This document shows, in pieces, positions 1-9,578 of a stretch of 38,687 nt of DNA. Source of the DNA: Gammaproteobacteria bacterium (GTDB taxonomy: Bacteria > Pseudomonadota > Gammaproteobacteria > Steroidobacterales > Woeseiaceae); the NCBI GenBank assembly GCA_018677555.1, contig JAHHOT010000048.1:1-38687 (forward strand), read 5' to 3'. The stretch's first letter is position 1. Every line of letters starts with the position of its first letter. The position numbers and the translations under genes are program-made. The notes beneath the pieces were generated by a model. It had not been told where the DNA came from and made no database searches. It saw nothing but the letters and a program-made list of their open reading frames with translations.

Positions 1-515
1 CGCAGCCTGAGCGCCTCGATGCGACCGGCATCGTCCAGCGGTTGCAGATGAAACACCGGTAACTTCGACATGCGGCTGCCGAGATCGACCAGCCGGATTC
101 CGGCCTCACGCGGCGGCGACGTCGCGGACACCACAAGTGCGCCCCCGTTGTCTGCAAGCTGATTGGCAAGTTCGAACAGCGCCAGCTCCCAGGCATTATC
201 CCCGGCGACAGAATGCAGGTCGTCAAGGCACACGATGTTACGTATGCCCTGGCCCTCGAGCACGTCCGGCCCGGCTGCATTGAGTTCGTGCAGCGGCAGG
301 TATTGCGCGCCGTCCGCCGCTCTTGCGCACAGGGCCTGCAGAAGATGAGACTTCCCGGTACCCGTGGCGCCCCATATCCAGCAGCCATGTTCGAGGCGCT
401 CGAGAATGCGATCGCGCAGGAACGCGACGACCGCCGCGTTGCCGCCGGCGTAGAAACTGCCGAACACCGCGTGGTCGGCCAGTTTCAGATTAAGCGCGAG
501 TTGGCTCACTGTCAT
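1..515 (-). CDS. hda: DnaA regulatory inactivator Hda (partial, C-terminus off the left edge)
   Basis: This is a DnaA-like AAA+ protein without a DNA-binding domain at its start; about 171 codons are inside the window. The ATG at 515 opens with MTVSQLALNLKLADHAVF. The sequence then shows a Walker A motif GATGTGKSH (about residues 52-60) and a Walker B-like IVCLDDLHS. In this family Hda binds the DNA-loaded sliding clamp and stimulates ATP hydrolysis by DnaA, which limits re-initiation of replication. It starts nine bases after the PerM-like gene, on the same strand, so it is probably the last gene of the DUF2066 operon. The reading frame stays open to the window edge, so the end is missing here, not degenerate. 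A short DnaA paralogue of another kind cannot be excluded without the C-terminus, but this operon position is typical of hda. Confidence 0.88.
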   Translation of the reverse strand, partial: MTVSQLALNLKLADHAVFGSFYAGGNAAVVAFLRDRILERLEHGCWIWGATGTGKSHLLQALCARAADGAQYLPLHELNAAGPDVLEGQGIRNIVCLDDLHSVAGDNAWELALFELANQLADNGGALVVSATSPPREAGIRLVDLGSRMSKLPVFHLQPLDDAGRIEALRL

Positions 516-524
516 GGACCGGGC

Positions 525-1595
525 CTACAGTTCGTCGTTGACAACATCTTCGGCAATTTGCGGATGTTCCGCGAGGTAGCGCGCGTACGCAAAGCGCACC
601 AGCACGGACAGCACGGCCGCGGCCGGCAGTGCGAGCAATATGCCAAAGAAACCGAAGAGCTGGCCGCCGGCAGCAATTGCGAAAATAACAATGACCGGAT
701 GCAGGCCGATGCGGTCGCCGACCAGCTTGGGTGTCAATACGGAGCCCTCGACCATCTGCGCAATCGTAAACGTCGCCACCACACCGACCAGCGGCCACAA
801 CGGGTCCGGTTGCGCCAGCACGGTCAGTGACGCGAGGCCCATGCCGAATACGAAACCCAGGTACGGTACGAAACTGACCAGACCGGCGACGATACCGATT
901 GCGAAAGCGTATTGCAGCCCGACCAGGCTCAGCCCGGTCACATAAAGAATGCTCAGGCCGATCATGACGAGGATCTGCCCCCGCAAAAACGCACCGAGCA
1001 CTTCATCGGTCTCCCGCGCAAGGGTGAATACCGTTTCGCGTTGACCGGTGGGTACGAGCGAGCCCAGGTGCGAAATGATCCAGTCCCAGTCACGCAACAA
1101 ATAGAACGTCAGAATCGGAACCAGAAACAGGCTGATGACCGCCGCGACGACCGCACTGCCGGAGCGCGTCAGGGACATGAAGATGGCGCTGCCCCAACTG
1201 CTTGCCATGTCACGGTAGCGGTCGATAAATGCCGCCAGGCCGACCTCTTCGCCGGCGGAGACACCGAGAAACCCGGATACCCGCGGCAGCCAAACGTTTT
1301 CGATTGCAGCAACGAAACCCGGCAGCGCCGCAAGCAGCGAGGACACCTGCGTCCGGATCAATGGCACGACCAGCAAAACGAGCAGCGCAACAGTCAGGAA
1401 TGTCAACAGGAACACGACTACGACGGCGAGCGTGCGCGGCATCTTCCATTTTTGCAGTCGGTCTGCGAGCGGGTCGCCAATGTATGCAAGCAACGCTGCG
1501 GCAATGAACGGCGTAAGAATCGGTGCGAGCACGAACAGCAGCCACAGCACCAGTGCACTTGCGATGAGCCAGTTGATCCGCGCGTTCTTTATCAT
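525..1595 (-). CDS. AI-2E family transporter / PerM-like permease
   Basis: This 356-residue polytopic membrane protein has the hydrophobic pattern of the AI-2E (DUF20, PerM) family: an N-terminal helix pair (about 8-40), a helix near 60-85, a polar stretch around 90-150, and a run of helices from about 150 to 340 with the glycine-rich stretch around VPYLGFVFGMGLASL. Members are inner-membrane exporters or permeases of varied substrate, and the substrate cannot be read from the sequence. The start ATG at 1595 overlaps the stop of the CDP-alcohol phosphatidyltransferase gene by four bases, and hda follows nine bases after the stop. This permease-hda arrangement is common in gammaproteobacteria. 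No broken or missing segment is visible. Confidence 0.85.
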   Translation of the reverse strand: MIKNARINWLIASALVLWLLFVLAPILTPFIAAALLAYIGDPLADRLQKWKMPRTLAVVVVFLLTFLTVALLVLLVVPLIRTQVSSLLAALPGFVAAIENVWLPRVSGFLGVSAGEEVGLAAFIDRYRDMASSWGSAIFMSLTRSGSAVVAAVISLFLVPILTFYLLRDWDWIISHLGSLVPTGQRETVFTLARETDEVLGAFLRGQILVMIGLSILYVTGLSLVGLQYAFAIGIVAGLVSFVPYLGFVFGMGLASLTVLAQPDPLWPLVGVVATFTIAQMVEGSVLTPKLVGDRIGLHPVIVIFAIAAGGQLFGFFGILLALPAAAVLSVLVRFAYARYLAEHPQIAEDVVNDEL

Positions 1596-2152
1596 CTTTT
1601 CGCTGCCTTGCTCGCAGCCCTGGCGCGTTTCGACCAGGACCAGACATAATCGATGCCGCTAATCACGACCGTAACGTAGACCGCCGCGCCAAGCACCAGG
1701 ATAGTGATCTGCGGCGGCCAGCTCCAGGCAGCACGCACGAGGCTGAATAGCACGAACAGCAACTCGAGCCCGGTATTGAATTTGCTGATGCGCGTGGGTT
1801 CACCCGGCACCGGGCCAACCAGAAAATTGTACGCGGTAGCACCACCGATGATAACAATGTCACGTGCGATGACCAGCACGCCCAGCCACAATGGCGCCAA
1901 CCCGACATAGACGAGGCTGATAAAAGCGCAGGCTACCAGCAGCTTGTCCGCCAGCGGATCGATGAGAGCGCCGAACCGCGTTCGCCAGCCGAACTTCTTC
2001 GCCAGGAATCCGTCAACGCCGTCGGAAAAACCGGCCACGAAAAAAAGCAACAGCGCATACGCATAATCGCCCCGGATGATGAGCCAGACGACCGGTCCGA
2101 CGAGCACTATCCGCAGCAGCGTTATTGCATTTGGCAGCCAATTAAGTGACAT
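1592..2152 (-). CDS. CDP-alcohol phosphatidyltransferase family protein (PgsA-like)
   Basis: This 186-residue integral membrane enzyme carries the CDP-alcohol phosphotransferase signature around residues 45-70: D-G-V-D-G-F-L-A-K, then G-x3-D-x3-D in FGALIDPLADK. All four aspartates of the motif are present; the usual AR is AK. Such enzymes transfer a phosphatidyl group from CDP-diacylglycerol to an alcohol. The best known relative is phosphatidylglycerophosphate synthase, the committed step to phosphatidylglycerol and cardiolipin. The length matches PgsA (about 180-190 residues). I withhold the symbol because the hda-linked copy is often a second paralogue of uncertain alcohol substrate. It lies 11 bases after the DUF2066 gene and overlaps the permease gene, so it is inside a four-gene operon. 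Confidence 0.82.
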   Translation of the reverse strand: MSLNWLPNAITLLRIVLVGPVVWLIIRGDYAYALLLFFVAGFSDGVDGFLAKKFGWRTRFGALIDPLADKLLVACAFISLVYVGLAPLWLGVLVIARDIVIIGGATAYNFLVGPVPGEPTRISKFNTGLELLFVLFSLVRAAWSWPPQITILVLGAAVYVTVVISGIDYVWSWSKRARAASKAAKR

Positions 2153-2163
2153 AGCGCCAGCAG

Positions 2164-3273
2164 TCAGGGGCGATAAACGAATTCCAGGTCGCTATTTGCC
2201 AGCGGTATTGTCCGCTGCAGCGGGTCGATCGCCATCCGGTCCCGCTCGAGCACCCCGGTGAGTTCGAGCGCCTTGCCCAGCCGCTCAACGCCGCCATACG
2301 CCTTGACACGGTAATCAACCGCGGACCCGGCCACGGAGTGGACGACGAATTCCTCGACCAGGCTCAGCTCTTCGAGCGCGCGTTGCACGGCGCCATACGC
2401 GGAAACTGACTCTATGCCCGCAACGCGCAAGCTGATCGTTTCCAGTCGTGCGTCAGGTGAGAACGCAAACTGCTGTGCCATCGAGTCCGCCAGCAGGTTC
2501 ACGACCTCCTCGGGCTCGCCGGACCAGGACAGTACCTCGTCGCCAAAATAATAGGACCAGCGGTTTCGCCCGAGACCCACCGTTCGAACGCGACCTACCA
2601 GCACCGACGCCACGTCGTAGCGGGACGACGCGTCCAGCAACCGGTCGTCGAAACCGGCCCAGATATCGCTAAAGCTGATGTTGGTGAGGTCCTCAGCGTC
2701 CAGGAGCGGGAACAGCACCGGGACGCCGCGCTGCGCTGCAACCTCGAGGACACGTTCGCGCAGCAGCCGGTTGCGGTCGATCGAACGGGCCGACGCGCGT
2801 CGCTGACTGTCGTCCTGTGCCGCGATTATCTCCCGATCGCCCTGGCCCCAGTCGACAGCCAGCCATACCAGCGTGACGGGCCGATCCGGCCCCCAGGTGG
2901 CGTGCCCGGAGCGACGCAACAGGTTTTCTATCGCCGGTCCGTCGAACGTGATCGCCAGCGTATTGTCGGGGCCCGGACGATAGCGCAACACGTAGCGCGA
3001 CGGGTTGGAGAAAATGTCGGCCAGCTCCTCGGATTCGGCAGCGTAAGCCGACCCCGTCATGCGCACCAGGATTCGTGACATTGCCGTTTCGTAGGCGTTG
3101 TCCCGCGACGAACTATCCGTCGGATCGAGCTGAACTTCGACCGTGTAGAGGTCGTCGAGATCGAATGCGGATATTGACGGCGCCGCCAGCAGGGCAGCGA
3201 AACAAAGCGCCAGTTTGATCGCGCGAGAGCGCACCGCCCTTTGCCAGGGCTTCGCCGGAAATGTGAATTGCAT
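2164..3273 (-). CDS. DUF2066 domain-containing periplasmic protein
   Basis: This 369-residue protein has a basic N-terminus and a hydrophobic core ending in APSISA (about residues 19-36), which reads as a cleavable signal peptide, so it is probably periplasmic or envelope-associated. The rest is soluble, with no catalytic motif that I recognise. DUF2066 proteins of unknown function are regularly found between purM and hda in gammaproteobacteria, exactly as here. It is the first gene of the minus-strand operon that ends in hda, and it is divergent from purM with about 105 bases between the start codons. The start ATG at 3273 is the only one that leaves an intact signal peptide, with AGGTAA a short distance upstream. 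Function is unknown. Confidence 0.78.
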   Translation of the reverse strand: MQFTFPAKPWQRAVRSRAIKLALCFAALLAAPSISAFDLDDLYTVEVQLDPTDSSSRDNAYETAMSRILVRMTGSAYAAESEELADIFSNPSRYVLRYRPGPDNTLAITFDGPAIENLLRRSGHATWGPDRPVTLVWLAVDWGQGDREIIAAQDDSQRRASARSIDRNRLLRERVLEVAAQRGVPVLFPLLDAEDLTNISFSDIWAGFDDRLLDASSRYDVASVLVGRVRTVGLGRNRWSYYFGDEVLSWSGEPEEVVNLLADSMAQQFAFSPDARLETISLRVAGIESVSAYGAVQRALEELSLVEEFVVHSVAGSAVDYRVKAYGGVERLGKALELTGVLERDRMAIDPLQRTIPLANSDLEFVYRP

Positions 3274-3329
3274 GCGGTGTTACCTGTGCGGGAAACAGCT
3301 GCCGGTTTCCCGAGTGAGTCGTTGTCTTT

Positions 3330-3335
3330 ATTATA
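3330..3335 (-). promoter_or_regulatory. Candidate -10 box for the DUF2066-hda operon
   Basis: The minus strand reads TATAAT at 3335-3330, about 57 bases before the ATG of the DUF2066 gene. No good -35 hexamer sits 16-18 bases upstream. The same AT-rich island reads TATTAT at 3329-3334 on the plus strand and may serve purM, so the two divergent promoters may overlap. This is consensus matching only. Confidence 0.35.
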
Positions 3336-3378
3336 TCCTCCTTGCGGCATTTGCCACCCATCCAATAAGCCCCGGCCG

Positions 3379-4395
3379 ATGAATTCAAAACCCCTCACTT
3401 ATAAGGACGCCGGTGTCGATATCGACGCGGGAAACGCGCTCGTCGAAAGGATCAAACCGCTGGTGGCCGCCACCCGGCGACCGGAGGTCATCGCCGGCCT
3501 TGGCGGCTTCGGCGGGTTATTCGCGCTCGCGCCGGACCGCTACCGTGAACCGGTCCTGGTGTCCGGAACCGATGGCGTCGGCACCAAGCTCAAGCTCGCC
3601 CAGTGGCTGGGCAAGCACGACACGATCGGCATCGACCTGGTCGCCATGTGCGTAAACGATGTCCTGGTGCAGGGTGCTGAACCCTTGTTTTTCCTCGATT
3701 ATTTCGCCTGCGGAACGCTCGATGTGGATATCGCGACGGCGGTCGTCGCGGGCATCGCGGATGGCTGCCAGCAATCGGGTGCGGCCCTGATCGGCGGCGA
3801 AACGGCTGAAATGCCGGATATGTACGCGGTCGGCGACTACGATCTGGCGGGGTTCTGCGTCGCGGCGGTGGAGCGGGACGAACTCATCGATGGCAGCACG
3901 ATCAGCGAAGGCGATGCGATCGTAGCGCTTGCCTCCAGCGGACCGCATTCGAACGGCTATTCGCTGATCCGGCGCGTGCTGGAACGAACGGAAAATCCGC
4001 TGATCGATGGCCGGCCAGCCGCAGAACGGCTGTTGGAACCGACACGCATTTACGTGAAGCCACTGTTACGGGCCATGCAGTCGGTCCGCTTGAAAGGGTT
4101 GGCGCACATCACCGGCGGCGGACTCACGGAGAATATCCCGCGAACCCTGCCACGAGGTCTTGGCGCAGAAATCGATACGGCCACGTGGGGCATGCCGCCG
4201 GTCTTCGAGTGGCTCGCCAGCAACGGTAATATCGCTGTCGATGAAATGCGGCGCACGTTCAATTGCGGCATTGGCATGGTGGTCGTGGTGGCCAACGGTG
4301 ACGCCAACGGCCTGGTGGCGGACCTCGACGCGCAGGGCGAGCATGCCTGGATTCTCGGCCGCATATGCGCGGGCGAAGGGGTGCACTACGTTTGA
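3379..4395 (+). CDS. purM: Phosphoribosylformylglycinamidine cyclo-ligase (AIR synthetase)
   Basis: This enzyme catalyses the fifth step of purine synthesis, the ATP-dependent closure of formylglycinamidine ribonucleotide to aminoimidazole ribonucleotide in the cytoplasm. The 338-residue protein begins [19 protein letters not shown] and shows family motifs in order: GLGGFGGLF (about 35), [13 protein letters not shown] (about 55-70), [12 protein letters not shown] (about 140-150) and [13 protein letters not shown] (about 238-250). An earlier in-frame ATG at 3241 would add 46 residues unlike the family and would read back through the divergent DUF2066 gene, so the ATG at 3379 is preferred. The purN reading frame overlaps the last bases of purM, giving the usual purMN operon. 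Confidence 0.97.
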   Translation: MNSKPLTYKDAGVDIDAGNALVERIKPLVAATRRPEVIAGLGGFGGLFALAPDRYREPVLVSGTDGVGTKLKLAQWLGKHDTIGIDLVAMCVNDVLVQGAEPLFFLDYFACGTLDVDIATAVVAGIADGCQQSGAALIGGETAEMPDMYAVGDYDLAGFCVAAVERDELIDGSTISEGDAIVALASSGPHSNGYSLIRRVLERTENPLIDGRPAAERLLEPTRIYVKPLLRAMQSVRLKGLAHITGGGLTENIPRTLPRGLGAEIDTATWGMPPVFEWLASNGNIAVDEMRRTFNCGIGMVVVVANGDANGLVADLDAQGEHAWILGRICAGEGVHYV

Positions 4396-5048
4396 GTGAC
4401 GAACGCTCGCGCCTGTCTGTCGCGGTCCTGGTCTCCGGCAGTGGCAGTAACCTGCAGGCCCTGATCGACGCCGCGGCCGATAGTCGATTGGCGGCGTCGG
4501 TTGACGTCGTACTGAGTAACAACCCCGGCGCCTACGGGCTGCTTCGCGCACAGGACGCCGGCATCCCGACCATCGTGCTCGATCATCGCGATTTCGCAAC
4601 CCGCGGTGCCTACGATGCCGCGCTGGCGGACGCCTTGCGCGAGTACTCGCCCGACCTGGTCGCACTTGCCGGGTTCATGCGTATTCTCGGCCCGCAGTTC
4701 GTCGATGCGTTTAGCGGGCGCATTCTGAATATCCATCCGTCACTGCTGCCTCGCTATCCCGGGCTGAATACGCATCAGCGGGCGCTCGATGCCGGTGACC
4801 CGGTGCATGGCTGCACCGTGCACTATGTAACGGCAACCCTGGACGGCGGACCGGCGATCATGCAGGGCCAGGTCGAGGTGCTCGACGGCGACACGGCGAA
4901 GCAACTGGCGCAGCGTGTGCTGGCCGTCGAACACCGAATTTATGCAGCAGCCATTGCGCTCATCGCCGCGGGCCGCCTCCGCTATCGCGACAACAAGGCG
5001 TGGCTGGACGACGAGATGCTGGAGACACCCCTCCGCTACCCGGACTGA
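4392..5048 (+). CDS. purN: Phosphoribosylglycinamide formyltransferase
   Basis: This enzyme transfers the formyl group of 10-formyltetrahydrofolate to glycinamide ribonucleotide, the third step of purine synthesis. The product (218 residues from the chosen start) has the phosphate-binding loop [16 protein letters not shown] near the N-terminus, the catalytic stretch [20 protein letters not shown] containing the conserved Asn and His, and DGGPAIMQ with the conserved Asp. I chose TTG at 4392, which overlaps the purM stop and has GAAGGGG 11-17 bases upstream. An in-frame ATG at 4365, inside purM, would add nine residues without an evident ribosome-binding site. It converges on dcd with one base between the stops. 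Confidence 0.95.
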   Translation: MSDERSRLSVAVLVSGSGSNLQALIDAAADSRLAASVDVVLSNNPGAYGLLRAQDAGIPTIVLDHRDFATRGAYDAALADALREYSPDLVALAGFMRILGPQFVDAFSGRILNIHPSLLPRYPGLNTHQRALDAGDPVHGCTVHYVTATLDGGPAIMQGQVEVLDGDTAKQLAQRVLAVEHRIYAAAIALIAAGRLRYRDNKAWLDDEMLETPLRYPD

Positions 5049-5049
5049 C

Positions 5050-5616
5050 TCAGGTGCGCGGCAGGGTCACGCCCAGCTGACCCTGGTACTTGCCACCGCG
5101 GTCGCGGTAGGACGTTTCGCACTGCTCGTCAGATTCGAAAAACAGCATCTGCGCCACGCCTTCGTTGGCATAGATTTTCGCCGGCAACGGCGTCGTGTTC
5201 GAGAATTCCAGCGTGACGTGCCCTTCCCACTCAGGCTCCAGCGGCGTCACATTGACAATGATGCCGCAGCGCGCGTAGGTCGATTTTCCAAGGCACACCG
5301 TCAGCACATTGCGCGGAATGCGAAAGTACTCGACCGTGCGTGCGAGGGCGAAGGAGTTTGGCGGAATCACGCAAACGTCACCGGTCTTGTCGACAAAACT
5401 CGTCTCGTCGAAGGACTTCGGATCGACGATGGCCGATTCAATATTGGTAAAAACCTTGAATTCGTCGCTGCAGCGCACGTCGTAGCCGTAACTGGAGGTG
5501 CCATACGAAATGATCCTGTGGCCGTCCGTACTCCGTACCTGGCCGGGTTCGAACGGCTCGATCATGTTCGCCTCGAGCGCCATGCGACGAATCCATTTGT
5601 CGGCTTTGATGCTCAT
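5050..5616 (-). CDS. dcd: dCTP deaminase
   Basis: This enzyme deaminates dCTP to dUTP, the main source of dUMP for thymidylate synthesis in proteobacteria. The 188-residue product has the expected length and the family motifs: the N-terminal [50 protein letters not shown] with the catalytic glutamate, and [15 protein letters not shown]. The ATG at 5616 shares a base with the apbC stop codon, so the two genes are translationally coupled. A bifunctional deaminase/diphosphatase is unlikely given the E. coli-like ending and overall layout. Confidence 0.96.
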   Translation of the reverse strand: MSIKADKWIRRMALEANMIEPFEPGQVRSTDGHRIISYGTSSYGYDVRCSDEFKVFTNIESAIVDPKSFDETSFVDKTGDVCVIPPNSFALARTVEYFRIPRNVLTVCLGKSTYARCGIIVNVTPLEPEWEGHVTLEFSNTTPLPAKIYANEGVAQMLFFESDEQCETSYRDRGGKYQGQLGVTLPRT

Positions 5617-6710
5617 CAGGTTTCCTCGACGACGATGTTCGGGAAGCGGCGGCTGTAGTCCTTGCCCTGCATCGCCAGCTGCGCGGCCATGCGCCGGGCC
5701 GCGCTGGCGTAGGCACGCGCGGCCGCCGAATCCGGATCGGCCACGACTGTCGGTGTGCCGCTGTCCGTCTGCTGGCGGATGTTCGCGTCCAGCGGCAGCC
5801 GGCCAAGCAGCTGAACGTCGAAGTCCGCTGCCATGCGATCACCGCCACCGCTGCCGAAAATCGCCTCCTCGTGGCCGCATTTCGAGCAAATGTGCGTGCT
5901 CATGTTCTCGACGATGCCGAGAACCGGTACCGAAACCTTGCGGAACATCTGCAGACCCTTGCGCGCGTCGAGCAACGCGAGATCCTGCGGCGTGGTCACG
6001 ATCACGGCCCCGCTGACCGGCACCTGCTGTGACAAGGTCAGCTGGATGTCGCCGGTGCCGGGTGGCATGTCGACAATCAGGTAATCGAGCTTGTCCCAGC
6101 GCGTCTGCTGCAATAGCTGATTGAGCGCCTGCGTCACCATCGGGCCACGCCACACCATCGGCTGGTCCGCATCGATGAGAAAACCGATCGACATGACCTG
6201 TATACCGTGCGCCTCGAGCGGATTCATGCTCTGCCCGTCGTCGCTGGTCGGGCGCTTGCCGCTCAGACCGAGCATCAGCGGCTGGCTGGGCCCATAGATG
6301 TCCGCATCCAGCACGCCGACGCGAGCGCCGTCACGTGCCAGCGCCAGCGCCAGGTTGGTCGCCGTGGTTGACTTGCCAACGCCACCTTTACCCGAAGCGA
6401 CGGCAATGATATTGCTGACGTTGTCGAGCGGTTTCAACGTCCGCTGCACGCCATGCGCGGTCAATTTGTAACTGATCGAAACCGTAACGTTCGCGCCGGG
6501 GTGCATCGTGTTCACCGCGTTGCGAATGGCCGCGCAATACTCGTCTTCGACGGTCGCCGCAGGAAAGCCGAGTTGTATCGATACGGCTACGCTGGTGTCC
6601 TGAATCGAAATATCCACGATTCGTCCAACTTCCTGCAATGGCCCCGGTATTTCGGGTAATACCAATGCCTTAAGAGCGTCTTTCAGGTCAGAATTTGTTG
6701 ACAATGTCAC
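5616..6710 (-). CDS. apbC: Iron-sulfur cluster carrier protein, Mrp/NBP35 family
   Basis: This 364-residue P-loop ATPase belongs to the Mrp/ApbC group that carries and delivers Fe-S clusters. Residues about 10-80 form the MIP18/DUF59-type N-terminal domain. The deviant Walker A is [16 protein letters not shown] (about 107-122), followed by [10 protein letters not shown], a Walker B region ending in VDMPPGTGD, and the CxxC pair in [14 protein letters not shown] that ligates the bridging cluster at the dimer interface. The first codon is GTG at 6710; no in-frame ATG gives a complete N-terminal domain. In many gammaproteobacteria apbC is next to metG; here the HEAT-kinase/pilT block lies between them. 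Confidence 0.93.
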   Translation of the reverse strand: MTLSTNSDLKDALKALVLPEIPGPLQEVGRIVDISIQDTSVAVSIQLGFPAATVEDEYCAAIRNAVNTMHPGANVTVSISYKLTAHGVQRTLKPLDNVSNIIAVASGKGGVGKSTTATNLALALARDGARVGVLDADIYGPSQPLMLGLSGKRPTSDDGQSMNPLEAHGIQVMSIGFLIDADQPMVWRGPMVTQALNQLLQQTRWDKLDYLIVDMPPGTGDIQLTLSQQVPVSGAVIVTTPQDLALLDARKGLQMFRKVSVPVLGIVENMSTHICSKCGHEEAIFGSGGGDRMAADFDVQLLGRLPLDANIRQQTDSGTPTVVADPDSAAARAYASAARRMAAQLAMQGKDYSRRFPNIVVEET

Positions 6711-7081
6711 ACTTCACGTCGGGGGATTAGGTTAAATTTACAAAAGACGCCGTGTGGGCGTCCGGGTGGGTATTGTAGCCTGACCCGATGCCAAATAACG
6801 CCCCGTGTGATTCACGGGACCGTTTCGGCTGGGTCCGGTTCACAGTCTGCCCAGGTATCGATGTGGCATAATGCCGCATCGGGTTTTGTACGGATGCGAC
6901 TGCGGAGATTGTCAGCGTTTGCTGCGGATTCCGGCGGTCGACCTGAGCGCAAGCGAACACCGGAATTGATTGTATATTCCAGTAAGCCACAACGTAACGA
7001 TCATGCAGGGACGCCGGTTGCGCGCTGTTCCAGCGTATCGCTGTACGTGAATTCCGTCGCGCATGACGTGGGTACCGGCTG
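6711..7081. other. 371-nt divergent spacer between apbC and the HEAT-kinase gene
   Basis: No gene is supported here; short frames on both strands lack family resemblance. It should contain promoters for both flanking genes. Candidate -10 boxes are TACAAT on the minus strand at 6777-6772 (towards apbC), and CATAAT at 6867-6872 and TATATT at 6973-6978 on the plus strand (towards the kinase). None has a good -35 at proper spacing. A perfect six-base stem CCCGTG/CACGGG with a five-base loop lies at 6802-6818, without a T-run. An in-frame TGA at 7064-7066 fixes the upstream limit of the kinase reading frame. Confidence 0.5.
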
Positions 7082-9472
7082 ATGGTCCTCCTCGGTGGCT
7101 TTCGTGCGGACCAGATTATCGGCGATCTCATCAGCGAGACGGATCCGGATTCCGCAAGCGCGAGAAAACTCACCGAACGCCTGAAAGGCATCGGCCCGAA
7201 GGCCATCCCCAAAGTCATCGATGCGCTGGCGATGAGCGACAAAAAGCACACGATGGCGTTCGTCGACATACTTGCCAGCAATGTCAGCGACAAGACCCTG
7301 CATTACTACAAGGAAGGGCTGGCGGACGGCGGCGATCGGGTGGTCATGGGCACCGCCTGGGCCTTGTCCAGCAGCACTAACTACAACCCGAACCTGCTAC
7401 TGGAATTTTTCGACGATCCCGAGGTCTCGAAACCGGCCCTGATCGAAGTTCTCAAGGTCCACAAGGACGACCTCAGCGTGCATGACCTGTTGCAGCGCGC
7501 CTACGAGATGGAGCCGAAGGAAAAGGCCGCATTGTTCACGATCATCGAGGATACGGTGACATCCGACATGATCCCGGACCTGATTGCCCGCATGGGAGGC
7601 AAAGATCCGGCCATCAAGATCCACCTGATGAACCTGTTGTCGAAGTTCGACAAGGCCGACATCAATCACGCACTCGAAATGCAGCTCGGTGACGGCAACA
7701 AACTGGTGCGGAGCGCAGCGCTTTCGGCACTCGCCACGCGCGGCGGCCACATTAACGTTGCCAGGGTCGCCAAACTGCTGCAGGACCCGGATCTCGACGT
7801 GCAGAACAAGGCCGTGGACGTGCTGATCAAGGCCAATCACCCGGATACGATCAAATACCTGGTGGCGGCACTGAAAGACGAATCGGAGTATTCGCGCCGC
7901 GCTGCCGTCGAAGTGCTCAACGAGATCGGCAACGCTGACTCCGTCAAGGACCTGCTTGATGCGATCAAGGACGATGACTGGTGGGTGCGTGCCCGTGCCG
8001 GCGACGCGCTGGCTGAAATTGGCGGTCCGCGCGTGGTGGACTCCGTGCTGACGCTGATCACGGACGAGGACGAGGATATTCGGCGAACCGCGATCGAGAT
8101 TCTCAATGCCACCAAGGACGACCGCGCGGTCGACTCGCTGCTGAAGGCGACGGACGACACTGACTGGTGGGTTCGCGAGCGCGCGGTTGACGCGCTGTCA
8201 CAGATCGGCAATCGCCGCGCGGTCCCCAAGCTGCTGGATCTGCTCGGCAAGGATTCCAGAACGGACACCTGCGTCGTGCGCGCGCTCGGCAAACTGGGTG
8301 ATCACAAGATAATCAGCCAGATCGTGCCTATGCTGAATCGCGGCGATCGCGCAACGCAGATCGAGGCTATTCGGGCCATTTCTCATCTCACGAACGAGAG
8401 CCAGGCCGAGAGAGTACGCACCGTCCTGACCAAGATCAAAAAGACCGACGACGCGACGATCGTGAACAATGCCGACAAGGCAATAAAAGAGATCGACGCC
8501 AAGTTCTCGGCAACCGTGCTGGCCGAAAACGAGCGTGCCGAAAAGATGAAGGAGCATACGCGCACGCTGCTCATCGAAAACGAGGATATCGACGAGCTCA
8601 TCGCTACGCAGGAACCCGAGCCGTCGGCAGTGCTCGACATTTCCAAGCTTGAGCCCGGCGAAGTCATCGATAATCGCTACAAGTACATCGAAAAAATCGG
8701 CAAGGGCGCATTCGGCACCGTGCTTCTGATGCAGGACCAGGTGGTCGACGAACAGCTCATCCTGAAATTCCTGAACCCGAACGTCTCCTCGGACGAAGAG
8801 ATGATGAAGCGCTTCGTTCACGAGCTTCGTTATTCGCGCATGATCACGCATCGCAACGTTATTCGAATCTATGACTTCCTGCACCTGCAGGGCTGCTATG
8901 CGATATCGATGGAATATTTCCCGTCGCACACGCTGTCGGGTGAAATTCCCGACAATAATCCGATGGCTTTCGACAAGGCGTTGAAGTTTTCACAGGATAT
9001 GGCAACCGGCATGTCGGTTGCGCACCAGGCCGGCGTCATTCACCGCGACCTCAAACCCGCGAACATCCTGGTGAACGACGAAGGGCTTCTGAAGATCGTG
9101 GACTTCGGCGTGGCCGCGGCCGCGAGCAGTGGCGATACGCAGCTGACCAAGACCGGCTACGTTATCGGCTCACCGAAATACATGGCGCCCGAGCAAATCC
9201 TGGGCAAGAAAGTCGATGCAACGGCCGATATCTACAGCATCGGCGTCATCATGTACGAGATGGTTACCGGAATACCCCCGTACAGCCGTGGCGATCACAT
9301 GTCGGTGATGTACCAGCACGTGCAGGGCAAAGCGAAAAAATGCCAGGAAATTAACCCCAGCGTGCCCCCCGGCCTCGCTCAGGTCATCGGCAAAGCCATG
9401 TCCGTGGACAAATCCAAGCGCTACCGGACGATGGACGAGCTGTACGACGCGCTCTCGGACGTCCAGCTGTAA
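7082..9472 (+). CDS. HEAT-repeat Ser/Thr protein kinase (soluble, two-part)
   Basis: This 796-residue fusion has a HEAT-repeat solenoid of about 31-residue units across roughly residues 60-450. Two near-identical helices with DWWVR occur at 299 and 361, exactly two units apart. A charged linker follows, then a eukaryotic-type kinase domain at about 533-790. The kinase looks catalytically complete: glycine loop GKGAFGTV (from 540), Lys562 in ILKF, HRDLKPAN (654), DFG (674-676) and APE (702-704). There is no transmembrane or PASTA segment, so it is cytoplasmic. The only ATG that keeps the conserved N-terminal region is 7082; a stop at 7064 excludes an earlier one. The HEAT part probably docks partner proteins. 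Two PilT-like genes follow on the same strand 106 bases later, suggesting a role with type IV pilus retraction (inference). Confidence 0.9.
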   Translation: MVLLGGFRADQIIGDLISETDPDSASARKLTERLKGIGPKAIPKVIDALAMSDKKHTMAFVDILASNVSDKTLHYYKEGLADGGDRVVMGTAWALSSSTNYNPNLLLEFFDDPEVSKPALIEVLKVHKDDLSVHDLLQRAYEMEPKEKAALFTIIEDTVTSDMIPDLIARMGGKDPAIKIHLMNLLSKFDKADINHALEMQLGDGNKLVRSAALSALATRGGHINVARVAKLLQDPDLDVQNKAVDVLIKANHPDTIKYLVAALKDESEYSRRAAVEVLNEIGNADSVKDLLDAIKDDDWWVRARAGDALAEIGGPRVVDSVLTLITDEDEDIRRTAIEILNATKDDRAVDSLLKATDDTDWWVRERAVDALSQIGNRRAVPKLLDLLGKDSRTDTCVVRALGKLGDHKIISQIVPMLNRGDRATQIEAIRAISHLTNESQAERVRTVLTKIKKTDDATIVNNADKAIKEIDAKFSATVLAENERAEKMKEHTRTLLIENEDIDELIATQEPEPSAVLDISKLEPGEVIDNRYKYIEKIGKGAFGTVLLMQDQVVDEQLILKFLNPNVSSDEEMMKRFVHELRYSRMITHRNVIRIYDFLHLQGCYAISMEYFPSHTLSGEIPDNNPMAFDKALKFSQDMATGMSVAHQAGVIHRDLKPANILVNDEGLLKIVDFGVAAAASSGDTQLTKTGYVIGSPKYMAPEQILGKKVDATADIYSIGVIMYEMVTGIPPYSRGDHMSVMYQHVQGKAKKCQEINPSVPPGLAQVIGKAMSVDKSKRYRTMDELYDALSDVQL

Positions 9473-9578
9473 AAATTCCGCACCGGCACCGCAAAATGTG
9501 CGGTAGCGCACTGGCAAGGCCCGGTCTTTCCGCCTAGGATACGCGCAAAGTCATGATTTTCCGGAGAATCCCTACTTT

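Noticed and set aside
6711-7081. Possible tRNA or riboswitch in the divergent spacer
   Set aside because: No cloverleaf or known aptamer pattern could be traced; only one small hairpin is evident.
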